From Pseudomonas phenolilytica (GTDB lineage: Bacteria; Pseudomonadota; Gammaproteobacteria; Pseudomonadales; Pseudomonadaceae), in contig NZ_CP058908.1 in NCBI RefSeq assembly GCF_021432765.1, forward strand, positions 2,000,001 to 2,064,000: a DNA stretch of 64,000 nt, given 5' to 3'. Position numbers and translations under genes: made by a program. Positions 9,786 through 18,035 of the stretch are shown here, one piece after another (position 1 is the stretch's first letter; every line of letters begins with the position of its first letter). The notes beneath the pieces are model-generated. The model ran no database searches. It was not told the origin of the DNA and saw only the letters and a list, made by a program, of their open reading frames with translations.

Positions 9786-9852
9786 CAGGCGGGACGAGCG
9801 AAGGCCCGGCGACCTTTCGGTCTCCGGGCCTGCGAGACAGGCATCCCGCCTG
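9786..9852 (-). other. Nested hairpin in the ackA-pta intergenic region
   Basis: An outer 9-bp inverted repeat (CAGGCGGGA at 9786-9794, TCCCGCCTG at 9844-9852) encloses an inner hairpin GGCCCGG-C-GACC-TTTC-GGTC-T-CCGGGCC at 9803-9830. No T-tract follows on either strand, so it looks more like an RNA-stability or processing element than a classic terminator. Confidence 0.6.
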
Positions 9853-9863
9853 TCGGGGGCGAA

Positions 9864-11051
9864 TCAGGCGTCGAGCAGCGCAAGGGTGTCCAGAGCGATC
9901 TGGCGCTCTTCGTTGGTCGGCACCACCAGGACGCGGCGGCTGCCTTCGGCCTGGATCTCGCCGGACACACCGCGGGTGCAGCGGGCGTTGGCCGCGTCGT
10001 CAAGCTTGAAGCCGAGCAGCTTGAGGTGCTGGAGGGTGCGTTCGCGCACGGCAGCGGAGTTTTCGCCGATGCCGCCGGTGAATACCAGGCCGTCCAGGCT
10101 ATCCAGGCCGCAGGACATGGCTGCCAGCGACTTGGCCAGGCGATAGCAGAACACCTCGAACGCCAGCACGGCGCCCGGATGACCGGCATTGCGGGCGTCG
10201 GCGAGGGTGCGCATGTCGTTGGACAGGCCGGACAGGCCCTTCAGGCCGCTTTCCTTGTTCAGCAGGTTGTCGATCTTGGCCAGATCCCAGCCGAGGGTGC
10301 GGTTGAGGAAATAGTGCAGGCTCGGATCGACATCGCCGCTGCGGGTGCCCATCACCAGGCCTTCCAGCGGGGTCAGGCCCATGCTGGTGTCGCGGCTCTC
10401 GCCGTTCTGCACCGCACAGGTGGAGCAGCCATTGCCCAGGTGAGCGACCAGCCAGCCGCTATTCTCCACCGGCAGGCCGGTCATTTCGGCGGCGCGTCGG
10501 CTGACGAAGCGCAGGCTGGTGCCGTGGAAGCCGTAGCGACGCACGCCGTGCTCCTCATAGAGGAAGCTCGGGATCGCATAGCGATAGGCATGCGGCGGCA
10601 TCGTCTGGTGGAACGCGGTGTCGAACACGCCGACCTGCGGCAGTTCGGGGAACAGGTTGATGGCTGCGTGGATGCCGCTCAGGTTGGCCGGGTTGTGCAG
10701 CGGTGCCAGCTGGATGTTGGCTTCGATGCTGGCCAGGGTTTCGTCGGTGAGCAGAGTGGAGGCGAAGAACTTCTCGCCGCCGTGCACCACGCGGTGGCCG
10801 ATGCCGTCCAGATGACCGCCGGCGGCGTCTTCGACGCGCGGCAGGATCTGCGCGAGCGCGGCCTGGTGGTCGGCGTTCGGCACCTTGACGCTTTCCTTGC
10901 CGGCAGCGCTCTCGAAGTGGATGACAGCCTCTGCGGTACCGATGCATTCGGCGAGACCTTGCAGCGGGAAGGTAGCTTGCGCTTCGTTGACCAGGGCGAA
11001 CTTGATCGACGAGCTGCCACAGTTGATCACCAGGATGTTACGAGCCGGCAT
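9864..11051 (-). CDS. ackA: Acetate kinase
   Basis: 395 residues. Interconverts acetyl phosphate plus ADP and acetate plus ATP; with Pta it forms the acetate switch. Signatures of the ASKHA fold are clear: the N-terminal phosphate loop [13 protein letters not shown], the family motif [27 protein letters not shown], and FTGGIGENS near the C-terminus. ATG 11051 is chosen because AAGGAGC lies 5 nt upstream; the longer frame to 11069 has no comparable site. The gene reads away from slyD across a 241-nt divergent region. Confidence 0.97.
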   Translation of the reverse strand: MPARNILVINCGSSSIKFALVNEAQATFPLQGLAECIGTAEAVIHFESAAGKESVKVPNADHQAALAQILPRVEDAAGGHLDGIGHRVVHGGEKFFASTLLTDETLASIEANIQLAPLHNPANLSGIHAAINLFPELPQVGVFDTAFHQTMPPHAYRYAIPSFLYEEHGVRRYGFHGTSLRFVSRRAAEMTGLPVENSGWLVAHLGNGCSTCAVQNGESRDTSMGLTPLEGLVMGTRSGDVDPSLHYFLNRTLGWDLAKIDNLLNKESGLKGLSGLSNDMRTLADARNAGHPGAVLAFEVFCYRLAKSLAAMSCGLDSLDGLVFTGGIGENSAAVRERTLQHLKLLGFKLDDAANARCTRGVSGEIQAEGSRRVLVVPTNEERQIALDTLALLDA

Positions 11052-11292
11052 CGGTGCTCCTTGATTCACTGAAAGTTATTGATATGAAGTGACAAAAGAA
11101 TCTCAGGCAGCCGGATTCTTGCATAACCATAGTAAAAGCGATGCCATCCAAAGGTTGTAGTCGGGCTGTCGATGGCACTACACGATTTGCTCATCGGGAA
11201 CCACGCTGTCCGTTGCTCGGCCTTCGGTTCACATTCGGCCTGGCGCGCGGTTAGACTGTGTCGTCCATTTCCCCAAGCAAAGGTTTGAGCCC

Positions 11293-11778
11293 ATGCTGAT
11301 CGCCGCTAACAAGGCTGTCTCAATCGACTACACCCTCACCAACGACGCCGGTGAGGTGATCGACAGCTCCGCCGGCGGCGCGCCGCTGGTCTACCTGCAC
11401 GGTGCAGGCAACATCATTCCTGGCCTTGAAAAGGCGCTGGAAGGCAAGCAGGGCGGCGATCAGATTCAGGTCACCATCGAACCGCAGGACGCCTATGGCG
11501 AGTACAGCCCGGAACTGGTCGCCACGCTGAACCGTGCCATGTTCGAAGGCGTCGACGAGCTGGAAGTCGGCATGCAGTTCCATGCCTCCGGCCCGGATGG
11601 CGGCATGCAGATCGTCACCATCCGTGACGTCGAGGGTGATGACGTGATCGTCGACGGCAACCATCCGCTGGCTGGCCAGCGTCTGAGCTTCGACGTCAAG
11701 ATCGTCAGCGTCCGCGACGCCAGCGAAGAAGAAGTGGCCCACGGCCATGTGCATGGCGAAGGCGGTCATCACCACTGA
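11293..11778 (+). CDS. slyD: FKBP-type peptidyl-prolyl isomerase SlyD
   Basis: 161 residues. Cytoplasmic prolyl isomerase and chaperone that also binds Ni(II) in related bacteria. The FKBP fold is split by an insert-in-flap chaperone domain (about 70-130), and the tail is histidine-rich (HGHVHGEGGHHH), shorter than the E. coli tail. AAAGG lies 9 nt before the ATG. A Rho-independent terminator follows at 11841. Confidence 0.95.
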   Translation: MLIAANKAVSIDYTLTNDAGEVIDSSAGGAPLVYLHGAGNIIPGLEKALEGKQGGDQIQVTIEPQDAYGEYSPELVATLNRAMFEGVDELEVGMQFHASGPDGGMQIVTIRDVEGDDVIVDGNHPLAGQRLSFDVKIVSVRDASEEEVAHGHVHGEGGHHH

Positions 11779-11840
11779 TCGGCACGCCCGCGGCGCCGGT
11801 CATTCGAGACCGCGCCAGGTCGAGCTGATCGTGTAGAAGG

Positions 11841-11870
11841 CGCTCCGGTCGCGGCCGGGGCGTTTTTTTT
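11841..11870 (+). terminator. Rho-independent terminator after slyD
   Basis: An 8-bp stem (CGCTCCGG / CCGGGGCG, one G-T wobble) with a 6-nt loop is followed directly by eight T residues. It separates slyD from the glutathione peroxidase gene 15 nt later. Confidence 0.85.
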
Positions 11871-11885
11871 GTCTGGAGGGAAGAC

Positions 11886-12368
11886 ATGAGCGCATTTCAT
11901 CAATTGGTCCTGCCGGGGCTGGGTGGTCAGGAGCTGCCGCTGGCGTCGTTCGGCGACAAGCTCACGCTGGTGGTCAACGTTGCCTCGCAATGCGGTTTGA
12001 CGCCCCAGTACGCGGGCCTCGAGCGACTGCACCAGCAGTATCGCGAGCGTGGCTTCAGCGTGCTCGGCGTGCCGTGCAACCAGTTCGCCGCGCAGGAGCC
12101 GGGCAGCGACGAAGAGATTCGTGCGTTCTGCAGCCTCAATTACGGCGTCAGCTTCCCGCTGACCGGCAAGCTCGACGTCAACGGGCCGCAGCGTCATCCG
12201 CTGTACCGCCTGCTGGCAGGCGAGGGGGCGGATTTTCCCGGCGACATCAGCTGGAACTTCGAAAAATTCCTGGTCGACCGCGACGGCCGCGTGCTGGCGC
12301 GTTTCTCGCCACGCACCAGTCCGGACGATCCGGCGCTGATCCAGGCGATCGAGGCGGCGCTGCCCTGA
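11886..12368 (+). CDS. Glutathione peroxidase family thiol peroxidase
   Basis: 160 residues, the full length of the bacterial GPx/BtuE family. It reduces hydrogen peroxide and lipid hydroperoxides using glutathione or thioredoxin. The peroxidatic site is a cysteine, Cys36 in NVASQCGLTP, not selenocysteine. VPCNQFAAQEPG carries the catalytic Gln and WNFEKFLVDRDG the catalytic Trp and Asn. GGAGGGAAGAC precedes the ATG. It sits between slyD and an electrophile-response-type nemRA pair, which suits a stress role. Confidence 0.93.
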   Translation: MSAFHQLVLPGLGGQELPLASFGDKLTLVVNVASQCGLTPQYAGLERLHQQYRERGFSVLGVPCNQFAAQEPGSDEEIRAFCSLNYGVSFPLTGKLDVNGPQRHPLYRLLAGEGADFPGDISWNFEKFLVDRDGRVLARFSPRTSPDDPALIQAIEAALP

Positions 12369-12489
12369 TCCCCAACACCCCGGCGCCTGCAACGGGCGCC
12401 GGGGTTGCGCGCTCGCCGGGCAGGTCGGTAGCGCCATCGTAAAACATCGCGGCCGATAAGCCCGGGTGATGATCCTAGGCTGGCGAGAC

Positions 12490-12497
12490 GACCGGTC
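12490..12497. promoter_or_regulatory. Possible TetR operator palindrome
   Basis: GACCGGTC, an 8-bp perfect palindrome, lies 13 nt upstream of the TetR-family start. Self-regulating TetR/NemR proteins commonly bind such sites, but the repeat is short and may be chance in GC-rich DNA. Confidence 0.3.
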
Positions 12498-12510
12498 ATA
12501 TCCTCGCCGC

Positions 12511-13107
12511 ATGACCGCTCAAACCCGCAACGACAAGCACGCATTGATCCTCGCCAGGGGTGCCCAGGTGATGATTCGTCGCGGCTATCACGGCACCGGC
12601 GTGCAGGAGATCGTGCAGGCCGCGGGCGTACCGAAGGGCTCGTTCTATCACTACTTCGCCAGCAAGGAAGACTTCGCCCTGCAAGCGCTCGAGGCGTTGT
12701 ATTGCCCGCGCCTCGAACGTTACCGGGTGGCGCTCAACGAGGCGCCCGGCACCCCTTGCCAGCGCATTCTCGCCTATTACCGCGAGCTGACCGCGCACTT
12801 CTCGCGCCAGGAAAAGCCCGAGTACCACTGCTTCATCGGCAGCCTGAGTTTCGAGATGGCCGAGCTGTGTCCGCCCATCGGTCAGAAGGTATTGGCGATT
12901 CTCGGGCAGTCGGTCGAGCTGCTGGCCGACTGCCTGGAACAGGCGCGCCGTCAGGGCGAAATAGCCGCCGACAGCGATTGCGCCGCCATCGCCGAATTCA
13001 TCGGCAACGCGTGGGAAGGCGCGCTGCTGCGTATGAAGGTCAGCGGCAGCGTGACGCCGCTGCAGCGTTTTCTCGATCAGCTGGCGCGGCTGCTGGAGTG
13101 CCAATGA
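12511..13107 (+). CDS. TetR/AcrR-family regulator, NemR-like
   Basis: 198 residues. N-terminal helix-turn-helix with GVQEIVQAAGVPKGSFYHYFASKEDF at about residues 30-55, followed by a helical ligand-binding domain with two Cys (in YCPRLER and YHCFIGS) and a further two downstream. The next gene, 44 nt on, encodes an Old Yellow Enzyme reductase, the same order as E. coli nemRA, where NemR senses electrophiles and chlorine species through cysteines. By context it probably controls that gene. ATG 12511 is preferred because the upstream 15 codons do not fit the family. Confidence 0.88.
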   Translation: MTAQTRNDKHALILARGAQVMIRRGYHGTGVQEIVQAAGVPKGSFYHYFASKEDFALQALEALYCPRLERYRVALNEAPGTPCQRILAYYRELTAHFSRQEKPEYHCFIGSLSFEMAELCPPIGQKVLAILGQSVELLADCLEQARRQGEIAADSDCAAIAEFIGNAWEGALLRMKVSGSVTPLQRFLDQLARLLECQ

Positions 13108-13151
13108 GCCTGCGCCCCGCACCGTCGCAACACACACAACAGGAGAGTCGC

Positions 13152-14261
13152 ATGACCGCTACCGTAAATGCCTTGTTCCAGCCGTTCGAGCTGGGTTCGC
13201 TGCACCTGCCGACCCGCGTGGTGATGGCGCCGATGACCCGCTCGTTTTCGCCCAACGGCGTGCCGACCGCCGATGTGGTCGAGTACTACCGGCGGCGGGC
13301 GGCATCCGGGGTGGGGCTGATCATCACCGAGGGCACCACGGTCGGACACGCGGCCGCCAACGGCTATCCGCAGGTTCCGCGGTTCTATGGCGCCGATGCA
13401 CTGGCCGGCTGGAAGCAGGTGGTCGACGCCGTGCACACCGCCGGTGGACGCATCGTTCCGCAGCTCTGGCACGTCGGCAACGTGCGCCGCATCGGCACCG
13501 AGCCGGAGGCGAGCGTGCCGGGGTACGGCCCGATGGAAAAGCTCAAGGACGGCCAGGTCGTCGTGCACGGCATGACCAAGCAGGATATTCAGGACGTCAT
13601 CGCCGCGTTTGCCCAGGCCGCCCGCGATGCTCAGGCGATCGGCATGGACGGTGTGGAGATCCACGGCGCTCACGGTTATCTGATCGACCAGTTCTTCTGG
13701 GCCGGCAGCAACCAGCGTATCGACGAATATGGCGGCAGCCTGGCCAACCGTTCGCGCTTCGCCATCGAACTGATCCAGGCGGTACGCGCGGCTGTAGGGC
13801 CGGACTTCCCGATCATCTTCCGCTTCTCGCAGTGGAAGCAGCAGGACTACAGCGCACGGCTGGTGCAGACCCCCGACGAGCTGGGCGAATTCCTCGCGCC
13901 GCTGTCGGCGGCGGGTGTGGATATTTTCCATTGCTCGACGCGGCGTTTCTGGGAGCCGGAGTTCGAGGGCTCGCCGCTGAACCTCGCCGGCTGGACGCGC
14001 CAGCTGACCGGCAAGCCGACCATCACCGTGGGCAGCGTCGGCCTGGACGACGAGTTTCTGCAGTACATGGTCAAGACCGACAAGGTCGCCCAGCCGGCGA
14101 ACATCGAAGGTCTGCTGGAGCGTCTGAACCGGCAGGAATTCGATCTGGTCGCGGTGGGACGTGCGCTGCTGGTCGATCCGGACTGGGCGCAGAAGGTGCG
14201 CGAAGGGCGGATGCAGGACGTGCTGCCATTCAGCCGCGAGGCGCTGAAGACGCTCGCCTGA
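13152..14261 (+). CDS. Old Yellow Enzyme-family alkene reductase (NemA-like)
   Basis: 369 residues, FMN-dependent TIM barrel that uses NAD(P)H to reduce activated C=C bonds, quinones or nitro compounds. Visible signatures are the N-terminal RVVMAPMTRS, WHVGNV (substrate-binding His and Asn), IHGAHGYLIDQFFW with the NQRIDEYGGS that follows, and the FMN phosphate-binding region ending in VAVGRALLVDPDW. AGGAGAG lies just before the ATG. It is co-oriented with a TetR regulator 44 nt upstream. The exact substrate is unknown; nemA-like or xenobiotic reductase are both possible names. Confidence 0.92.
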   Translation: MTATVNALFQPFELGSLHLPTRVVMAPMTRSFSPNGVPTADVVEYYRRRAASGVGLIITEGTTVGHAAANGYPQVPRFYGADALAGWKQVVDAVHTAGGRIVPQLWHVGNVRRIGTEPEASVPGYGPMEKLKDGQVVVHGMTKQDIQDVIAAFAQAARDAQAIGMDGVEIHGAHGYLIDQFFWAGSNQRIDEYGGSLANRSRFAIELIQAVRAAVGPDFPIIFRFSQWKQQDYSARLVQTPDELGEFLAPLSAAGVDIFHCSTRRFWEPEFEGSPLNLAGWTRQLTGKPTITVGSVGLDDEFLQYMVKTDKVAQPANIEGLLERLNRQEFDLVAVGRALLVDPDWAQKVREGRMQDVLPFSREALKTLA

Positions 14262-14278
14262 CGCATTCGTCGCTATGC

Positions 14279-14315
14279 AAAAAGGCCGGAACGCTTGCGG
14301 CGTTGCGGCCTTTTT
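14279..14315. terminator. Bidirectional terminator between the OYE gene and cysZ
   Basis: An 11-bp stem with one mismatch (GGCCGGAACGC / GCGTTGCGGCC) is flanked by A5 on the left and T5 on the right, so it can stop both convergent transcripts. Confidence 0.85.
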
Positions 14316-14330
14316 CTTTTTCGCCCGGCG

Positions 14331-15089
14331 CTAGGTCGGGCGTTTGACCAACGCGTGACTTTGGCCACCCTCGCGGACCCACAGCAGCGTCGCCCCGGCG
14401 ACCGCGGCCGGCATGATCAGCAGGTTCAGGCCGGGCACCAGCAGCGCCGCATAGGTCACCGCGCCGAAGCTCAGGCTCTGCCAGCGGCGCTGGCGCAGCC
14501 AGGTCAGCATCTCCGCCCAGCTCACCCGGTTGTTGTCCGCCGGATAGTCGATGTACTGCACCGCCATCATCCAGACGCCGAACAGCAACCACAACGGCGC
14601 GGCGACGATGTTCAGCACCGGAATGAACGACAGCACCAGCAGCGCCAGTGCGCGTGGCGCAAAATAGGCCAGCTTGCGCGCTTCGCGGGCCAGGGTGCGC
14701 GGCAGCATGGCCAGCAGTTCGGCCCAGCTGAAGGGGGGCGCCGTATCCTCGCCGCGCGCCACCACCTCGACCTTCTCCGCGAGGAAGCCGTTGAACGGCG
14801 CGGCGATGACGTTGGCGAGCAGGGTGAAGGTGAAGAACACCATCAGCACGACCAGCGCGACGAACACCGGCCAGAGCAGATATTCGAGAAAGGTCAGCCA
14901 GTCCGGCAGGCTCGGCATGAACGCCTCGACCCAGAGCCCGAACTGTCGCATGGCAAGCCAGATCAGGCCGACGAACAGCAGCACATTGACGGTCAGCGGT
15001 AGGAGCACGAACAGCCGCAACCCCGGGCTGAGGACCAGTTTCAGGCCTTCACGAAGGTACTGCGGGCCGGAAAGGGCGGGCAACGACAT
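14331..15089 (-). CDS. cysZ: Sulfate transporter CysZ
   Basis: 252 residues of the CysZ/EI24 inner-membrane family, which imports sulfate for cysteine synthesis. Hydrophobic stretches sit at about 25-50, 70-100, 150-180 and 205-235, with the family motif [16 protein letters not shown] after the second. ATG 15089 has GGAG 8 nt upstream and is preferred over a TTG two codons earlier. No other cys genes are adjacent. Confidence 0.9.
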   Translation of the reverse strand: MSLPALSGPQYLREGLKLVLSPGLRLFVLLPLTVNVLLFVGLIWLAMRQFGLWVEAFMPSLPDWLTFLEYLLWPVFVALVVLMVFFTFTLLANVIAAPFNGFLAEKVEVVARGEDTAPPFSWAELLAMLPRTLAREARKLAYFAPRALALLVLSFIPVLNIVAAPLWLLFGVWMMAVQYIDYPADNNRVSWAEMLTWLRQRRWQSLSFGAVTYAALLVPGLNLLIMPAAVAGATLLWVREGGQSHALVKRPT

Positions 15090-15173
15090 GCGCAAGCTCC
15101 AGCAGAGGAAAACGACGGGACCATACCGGCTTTGCCCGGCGGCGCAAAGTCGCGGGCGAGCGATAGGCCAGGT

Positions 15174-15180
15174 CTATAGT
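15174..15180 (+). promoter_or_regulatory. -10 element for candidate small RNA
   Basis: TCTATAGTG contains CTATAGT, close to the extended -10 CTATACT favoured by RpoS. There is no good -35 hexamer 17 nt upstream, again as in RpoS-type promoters. The position fits transcription starting near 15187. Confidence 0.4.
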
Positions 15181-15186
15181 GAGGAT

Positions 15187-15298
15187 GCACGCGCTGAATT
15201 TTACCGGGCAGCGCGGGGCGCCTAGAGTGGCGCCATCGGTTTTCCCAAGGGCCATCCACTCACAGCCTTCCCCTAGCGCTTTGGGATGGCCCTTTTTT
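15187..15298 (+). ncRNA. Candidate intergenic small RNA, about 112 nt
   Basis: Both flanking genes are on the minus strand, yet the plus strand of this gap has a -10 element, three successive hairpins and a Rho-independent terminator. Hairpin 1 is GCGCTG/CAGCGC (15191-15196, 15209-15214); hairpin 2 is GGCGCC-TAGAGT-GGCGCC (15217-15234); the terminator is an 11-bp stem (15247-15257 with 15284-15294) ending in six T residues. The terminator cannot serve an upstream plus-strand gene because none exists for more than 900 nt. Size and promoter type recall Pseudomonas RgsA-like RNAs, but I cannot show homology. Confidence 0.5.
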
Positions 15299-15316
15299 CT
15301 TCTGGCGACGCGGCGC

Positions 15317-15655
15317 TCAGCGCCGGCTGAGCGGCTGGCGGTCGAAGCGAACGCCTGGCAGACCGGTTTCCATCAGTGCGCGGATGTTGCGATGGTCGGA
15401 GCCGGTCGGCGAGGCCAGCACGGTCTGGTAATGCTCGCCGAAGGCCAGCAGCGCTTCCTCGGTGGAGAAGCCTTCCAGCAGCGCGAGGCCCAGCGTCTTG
15501 CAGGAACCCTCGTTCTCCCCCGCGGCGTTTTCCACGCCACCGTTGATGAAGCGGCTCGGCTGGTAGTCGTAGTGCTCAGCGATGAACGCCAGCGTGGCGC
15601 TGAACGGGTGGTTGCGGTTGCGCAGGCTGGCGCGAAAGTCCTTGAGGCTGCTCAT
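15317..15655 (-). CDS. HopJ-family protein
   Basis: 112 residues, matching the full-length HopJ family: an N-terminal SSLKDFRASLRNRNHPFSAT, then AFIAEHYDYQPSRFINGG and a C-terminal HRNIRALMETGLPGVRF. The family is named after a Pseudomonas syringae type III effector, but it is widespread in free-living bacteria with no secretion signal, so effector function should not be assumed. Its ATG overlaps the stop of the DUF1244 gene by 4 nt (ATGA), indicating translational coupling. Confidence 0.88.
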   Translation of the reverse strand: MSSLKDFRASLRNRNHPFSATLAFIAEHYDYQPSRFINGGVENAAGENEGSCKTLGLALLEGFSTEEALLAFGEHYQTVLASPTGSDHRNIRALMETGLPGVRFDRQPLSRR

Positions 15656-15945
15656 GGCTTCTGGCCCTTGTCGAAGGCGGCCTGTTGCTCGGACGTCGCT
15701 TCCTTCTGGTAGCGCTTCTTCCATTCGGCGTAGGGCATGCCGTACACCTCTTCGCGCGCCTCGTCGACGCTGACGGCGACGTCGAGGTCGTCGGCGGCGG
15801 CCTTGTACCACTTGGACAGGCAATTGCGGCAGAAGCCGGCGAGGTTCATCAGGTCGATGTTCTGCACGTCCGGGCGGCTGCGCAGGTGCTGGACCAGGCG
15901 GCGGAAGGCGGCGGCTTCCAGTTCGGTGCGTTCTTGCTCGTTCAT
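15652..15945 (-). CDS. DUF1244 family protein
   Basis: 97 residues of a small conserved proteobacterial family with a helical fold and the motif DLMNLAGFCRNCLSKWYKAA, which contains a CxxC. Function is unknown. It is the first gene of a two-gene unit with the HopJ-family gene, joined by an ATGA overlap. GAGAAG lies before the ATG. Confidence 0.9.
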   Translation of the reverse strand: MNEQERTELEAAAFRRLVQHLRSRPDVQNIDLMNLAGFCRNCLSKWYKAAADDLDVAVSVDEAREEVYGMPYAEWKKRYQKEATSEQQAAFDKGQKP

Positions 15946-16050
15946 GTCTGCTTCTCGGCGTTGGCTGAGGTGGGCCGGATCATAACCTCGGTGTTGGGCA
16001 GCGACCAGCCTCGCCAGTGCCGGCTACGCGAGGCGCTGAGCCGTCGCGCT

Positions 16051-16425
16051 TCAGTCGCGGTGCGCGGCCAGGGTGATCGAGACGGACTCGGCGAAGCGCA
16101 GCGCGTGGGGCTTGTCGACTTCCACCTCGGCATAGCGCACCTGCGGGTGCTGCATGATCAGGTCGAGGATTTCCTGGGTGAGGCGTTCCAGCAGAGCGAA
16201 GCGGTTGTCCTCGACGTGACGGATGATCGCCTTGGTGATGGTGCGGTAGTTCAGCGCGTGGTCGATGACGTTGTCACGCACCGCATCGGCGGCGGGGTAG
16301 AGCATGGTCAGGTTGATCAGCACGTCCTGCTTGTTGAGGATCTCCTCTTCCTTGATGCCGATGAACGTGCGCAGGCGCAGGTCTTTGACGCGGATGCGTG
16401 CCATCGAGGGTTCCAGTCTGGGCAT
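16051..16425 (-). CDS. folX: Dihydroneopterin triphosphate 2'-epimerase FolX
   Basis: 124 residues. Converts dihydroneopterin triphosphate to dihydromonapterin triphosphate, a step to tetrahydromonapterin, the cofactor of phenylalanine hydroxylase in Pseudomonas. The segment [12 protein letters not shown] and the later [27 protein letters not shown] and [13 protein letters not shown] are typical of FolX, as opposed to FolB. AAGGAGACCCC precedes the ATG at 16425. folM lies 20 nt upstream on the same strand. Confidence 0.92.
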   Translation of the reverse strand: MPRLEPSMARIRVKDLRLRTFIGIKEEEILNKQDVLINLTMLYPAADAVRDNVIDHALNYRTITKAIIRHVEDNRFALLERLTQEILDLIMQHPQVRYAEVEVDKPHALRFAESVSITLAAHRD

Positions 16426-16445
16426 GGGGTCTCCTTGTGGGCGGG

Positions 16446-17156
16446 TCAGATCAGGTGGCGGCCGCCGTTCACCGTGAGGATGGTGCCGGTGACGTAGGGA
16501 TTGTCGAGCAGATAGCGCAGACTCTGGTAGATCACCTCGGCGCCGGGCTCGATGCCCAGCGCCGATTTGGCCAGGGCCTTGCGCCGGTAGGCCTCGTCAT
16601 CGTCGGGATTGAACTGGATCAGCGCCGGAGCGATGCCGTTGACCTTGATCTGCGGCGCCAGGCTGGCGGCGAACGACAGCGTTAGATTGTCCAGGCCGGC
16701 CTTGCTGGCCGCGTAGGCGATGTGCTTGCTGCTGCCGCGGCGGGTGACGTCGTCGCCGATGTGCACGATGTCCGCGGCGCCGCCGTGACGTAGCAGCGCG
16801 GCGCCGTGCAGGTTGATCAGGTATGGCGCGAGCATGTGCACGCTGAACATGCGCTGGAACAGCTCGGCTTCCTGGCCGGACGTTTCGCTGTGCCATTCCG
16901 AAGCGTTGTGCACGATGGCACGCAGGCCGTCGGTGTGCGCCTTGAGTGTTTCGATGAAGGCCTGAATGCCGGCCGCATCGGCGAAATCGGCCGCCAGCGT
17001 GATCGCTCCGCGGCTGCGCAGATGCGCCACGCCTTCGCGTTCGCGGCGGTAGCTGATGATGACGGAGTGGCCGTCGTCGAGCAGGCGCTCGGCGCAATGC
17101 AGGCCGATTCGCTGGCCGGCGCCGGTGATCAGGATGGGAAGCGGGGATTGGCTCAT
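16446..17156 (-). CDS. folM: Dihydromonapterin reductase FolM
   Basis: 236-residue short-chain dehydrogenase that reduces dihydromonapterin (and dihydrofolate) with NADPH. The nucleotide-binding loop is [17 protein letters not shown] is the NNAG-equivalent, and the catalytic Tyr-Lys sits in YAASKAG; the ending [14 protein letters not shown] is typical of FolM. ATG 17156 (MSQSPLP) is preferred over an upstream start at 17189. It sits directly before folX; the GTP cyclohydrolase gene that accompanies this pair in some Pseudomonas genomes is not here. Confidence 0.9.
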   Translation of the reverse strand: MSQSPLPILITGAGQRIGLHCAERLLDDGHSVIISYRREREGVAHLRSRGAITLAADFADAAGIQAFIETLKAHTDGLRAIVHNASEWHSETSGQEAELFQRMFSVHMLAPYLINLHGAALLRHGGAADIVHIGDDVTRRGSSKHIAYAASKAGLDNLTLSFAASLAPQIKVNGIAPALIQFNPDDDEAYRRKALAKSALGIEPGAEVIYQSLRYLLDNPYVTGTILTVNGGRHLI

Positions 17157-17216
17157 CGGGCGCCTCGGTCGGTCAGGCGCTGTCGTCATGCCGGTGCGCA
17201 GCGCTGGCCGGCCAGC

Positions 17217-17831
17217 TTACACCAGATCGGCGGACGACTCGGGATGCAGGCGCCGATGCTGGCGGTAGAGGAAGCTGCGGATGCGTTCGGCATCCTGCTC
17301 GCCGTTGAACTCCACCTCATAGGCCGCCAGGTCGTCGTCGATCTCGCGTACCCGGTGCGCTTCGACTTCCAGCGGCGCGTCGTCGGGCAGCGCCAGGCAC
17401 AGATGGAAGTGTTTGGGGGGCTTGCGCCCGCGGCCGGCCTTGACCAGCAGCCCGTGCGAGGACAGCTCGCAGACGCGCAGCGGACTCGCCTCGCCGTCGC
17501 GCTTGAGCAGCGCCAGCGGCTGTTCGAGGTGCAGGCGCCAGGCCCGGTTGATCGGGCCGCGCTCGAAGATGACCGGCGGCGCCAGATGCAGATGCAGGCT
17601 GTGAAATTCGTCCTCCTTGATCTGCACCGGGAAGCTCATGCGGAACTCGGCGGTTTTCGCTTCGAGCGAAAGCTCCGCGTGGGTCGCCAGCGCCAGCAGC
17701 AGCTCGTTGGACTGCGGTCCGCCATCGAGGCGAAAGCCGGCGGTGCGCTCGCCATGGCCATTGGCCGCGCGATGCATGAGCTTGTTGATGAAGGCCAGCT
17801 CATCGCTGGTCAGGACTGTCCGTTCGGCCAT
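17217..17831 (-). CDS. PilZ-like domain protein, atypical
   Basis: 204 residues. The C-terminal half reads as a PilZ beta-barrel (PLRVCELSSHGLLVKA, then HFHLCLALPDDAPLEVEAHRV and YEVEFNGEQDAERIRSFLYRQHR). The c-di-GMP signature is imperfect: the D/N-x-S-x-x-G motif appears as ELSSHG and no clear RxxxR precedes it. The N-terminal 90 residues form a YcgR-N-like region. GAGGAAGTGAC lies before the ATG. It may have lost or changed ligand binding. It lies upstream of folM on the same strand, with 60 nt between them. Confidence 0.7.
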   Translation of the reverse strand: MAERTVLTSDELAFINKLMHRAANGHGERTAGFRLDGGPQSNELLLALATHAELSLEAKTAEFRMSFPVQIKEDEFHSLHLHLAPPVIFERGPINRAWRLHLEQPLALLKRDGEASPLRVCELSSHGLLVKAGRGRKPPKHFHLCLALPDDAPLEVEAHRVREIDDDLAAYEVEFNGEQDAERIRSFLYRQHRRLHPESSADLV

Positions 17832-18035
17832 GTCACTTCCTCGAGGAGTCGGCGCGGCGGGCGCCGACGACCGCGGCACGGCGATCCGTGCCGGGCGGTT
17901 TGTTGCGCGCTGTGATCGTGATTTCCAAGAGTAGTTCAGTACGGTTGTCGGATTTTGGCGATTCGCTGCCCGGGATGTCCGACAGGCGAGCGCCTTGCGG
18001 CATAATGGCCGGCTTCAATTTGCGGAGATTCCCTC

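Noticed and set aside
11173..11192. TGGCAC...TTGC upstream of slyD as a second sigma-54 promoter
   Set aside because: The spacing between the two blocks is three bases too long, which RpoN promoters do not tolerate.
12702..14261. A 519-codon frame suggesting a longer N-terminus for the Old Yellow Enzyme
   Set aside because: The upstream part overlaps the TetR gene in another frame and is Arg-rich. The ATG at 13152 has AGGAGAG and gives the family N-terminus.
15317..15655. Type III effector, as the HopJ name suggests
   Set aside because: No secretion genes, no hrp box, and the gene is coupled to a housekeeping-type DUF1244 gene. The family is widespread in non-pathogens.
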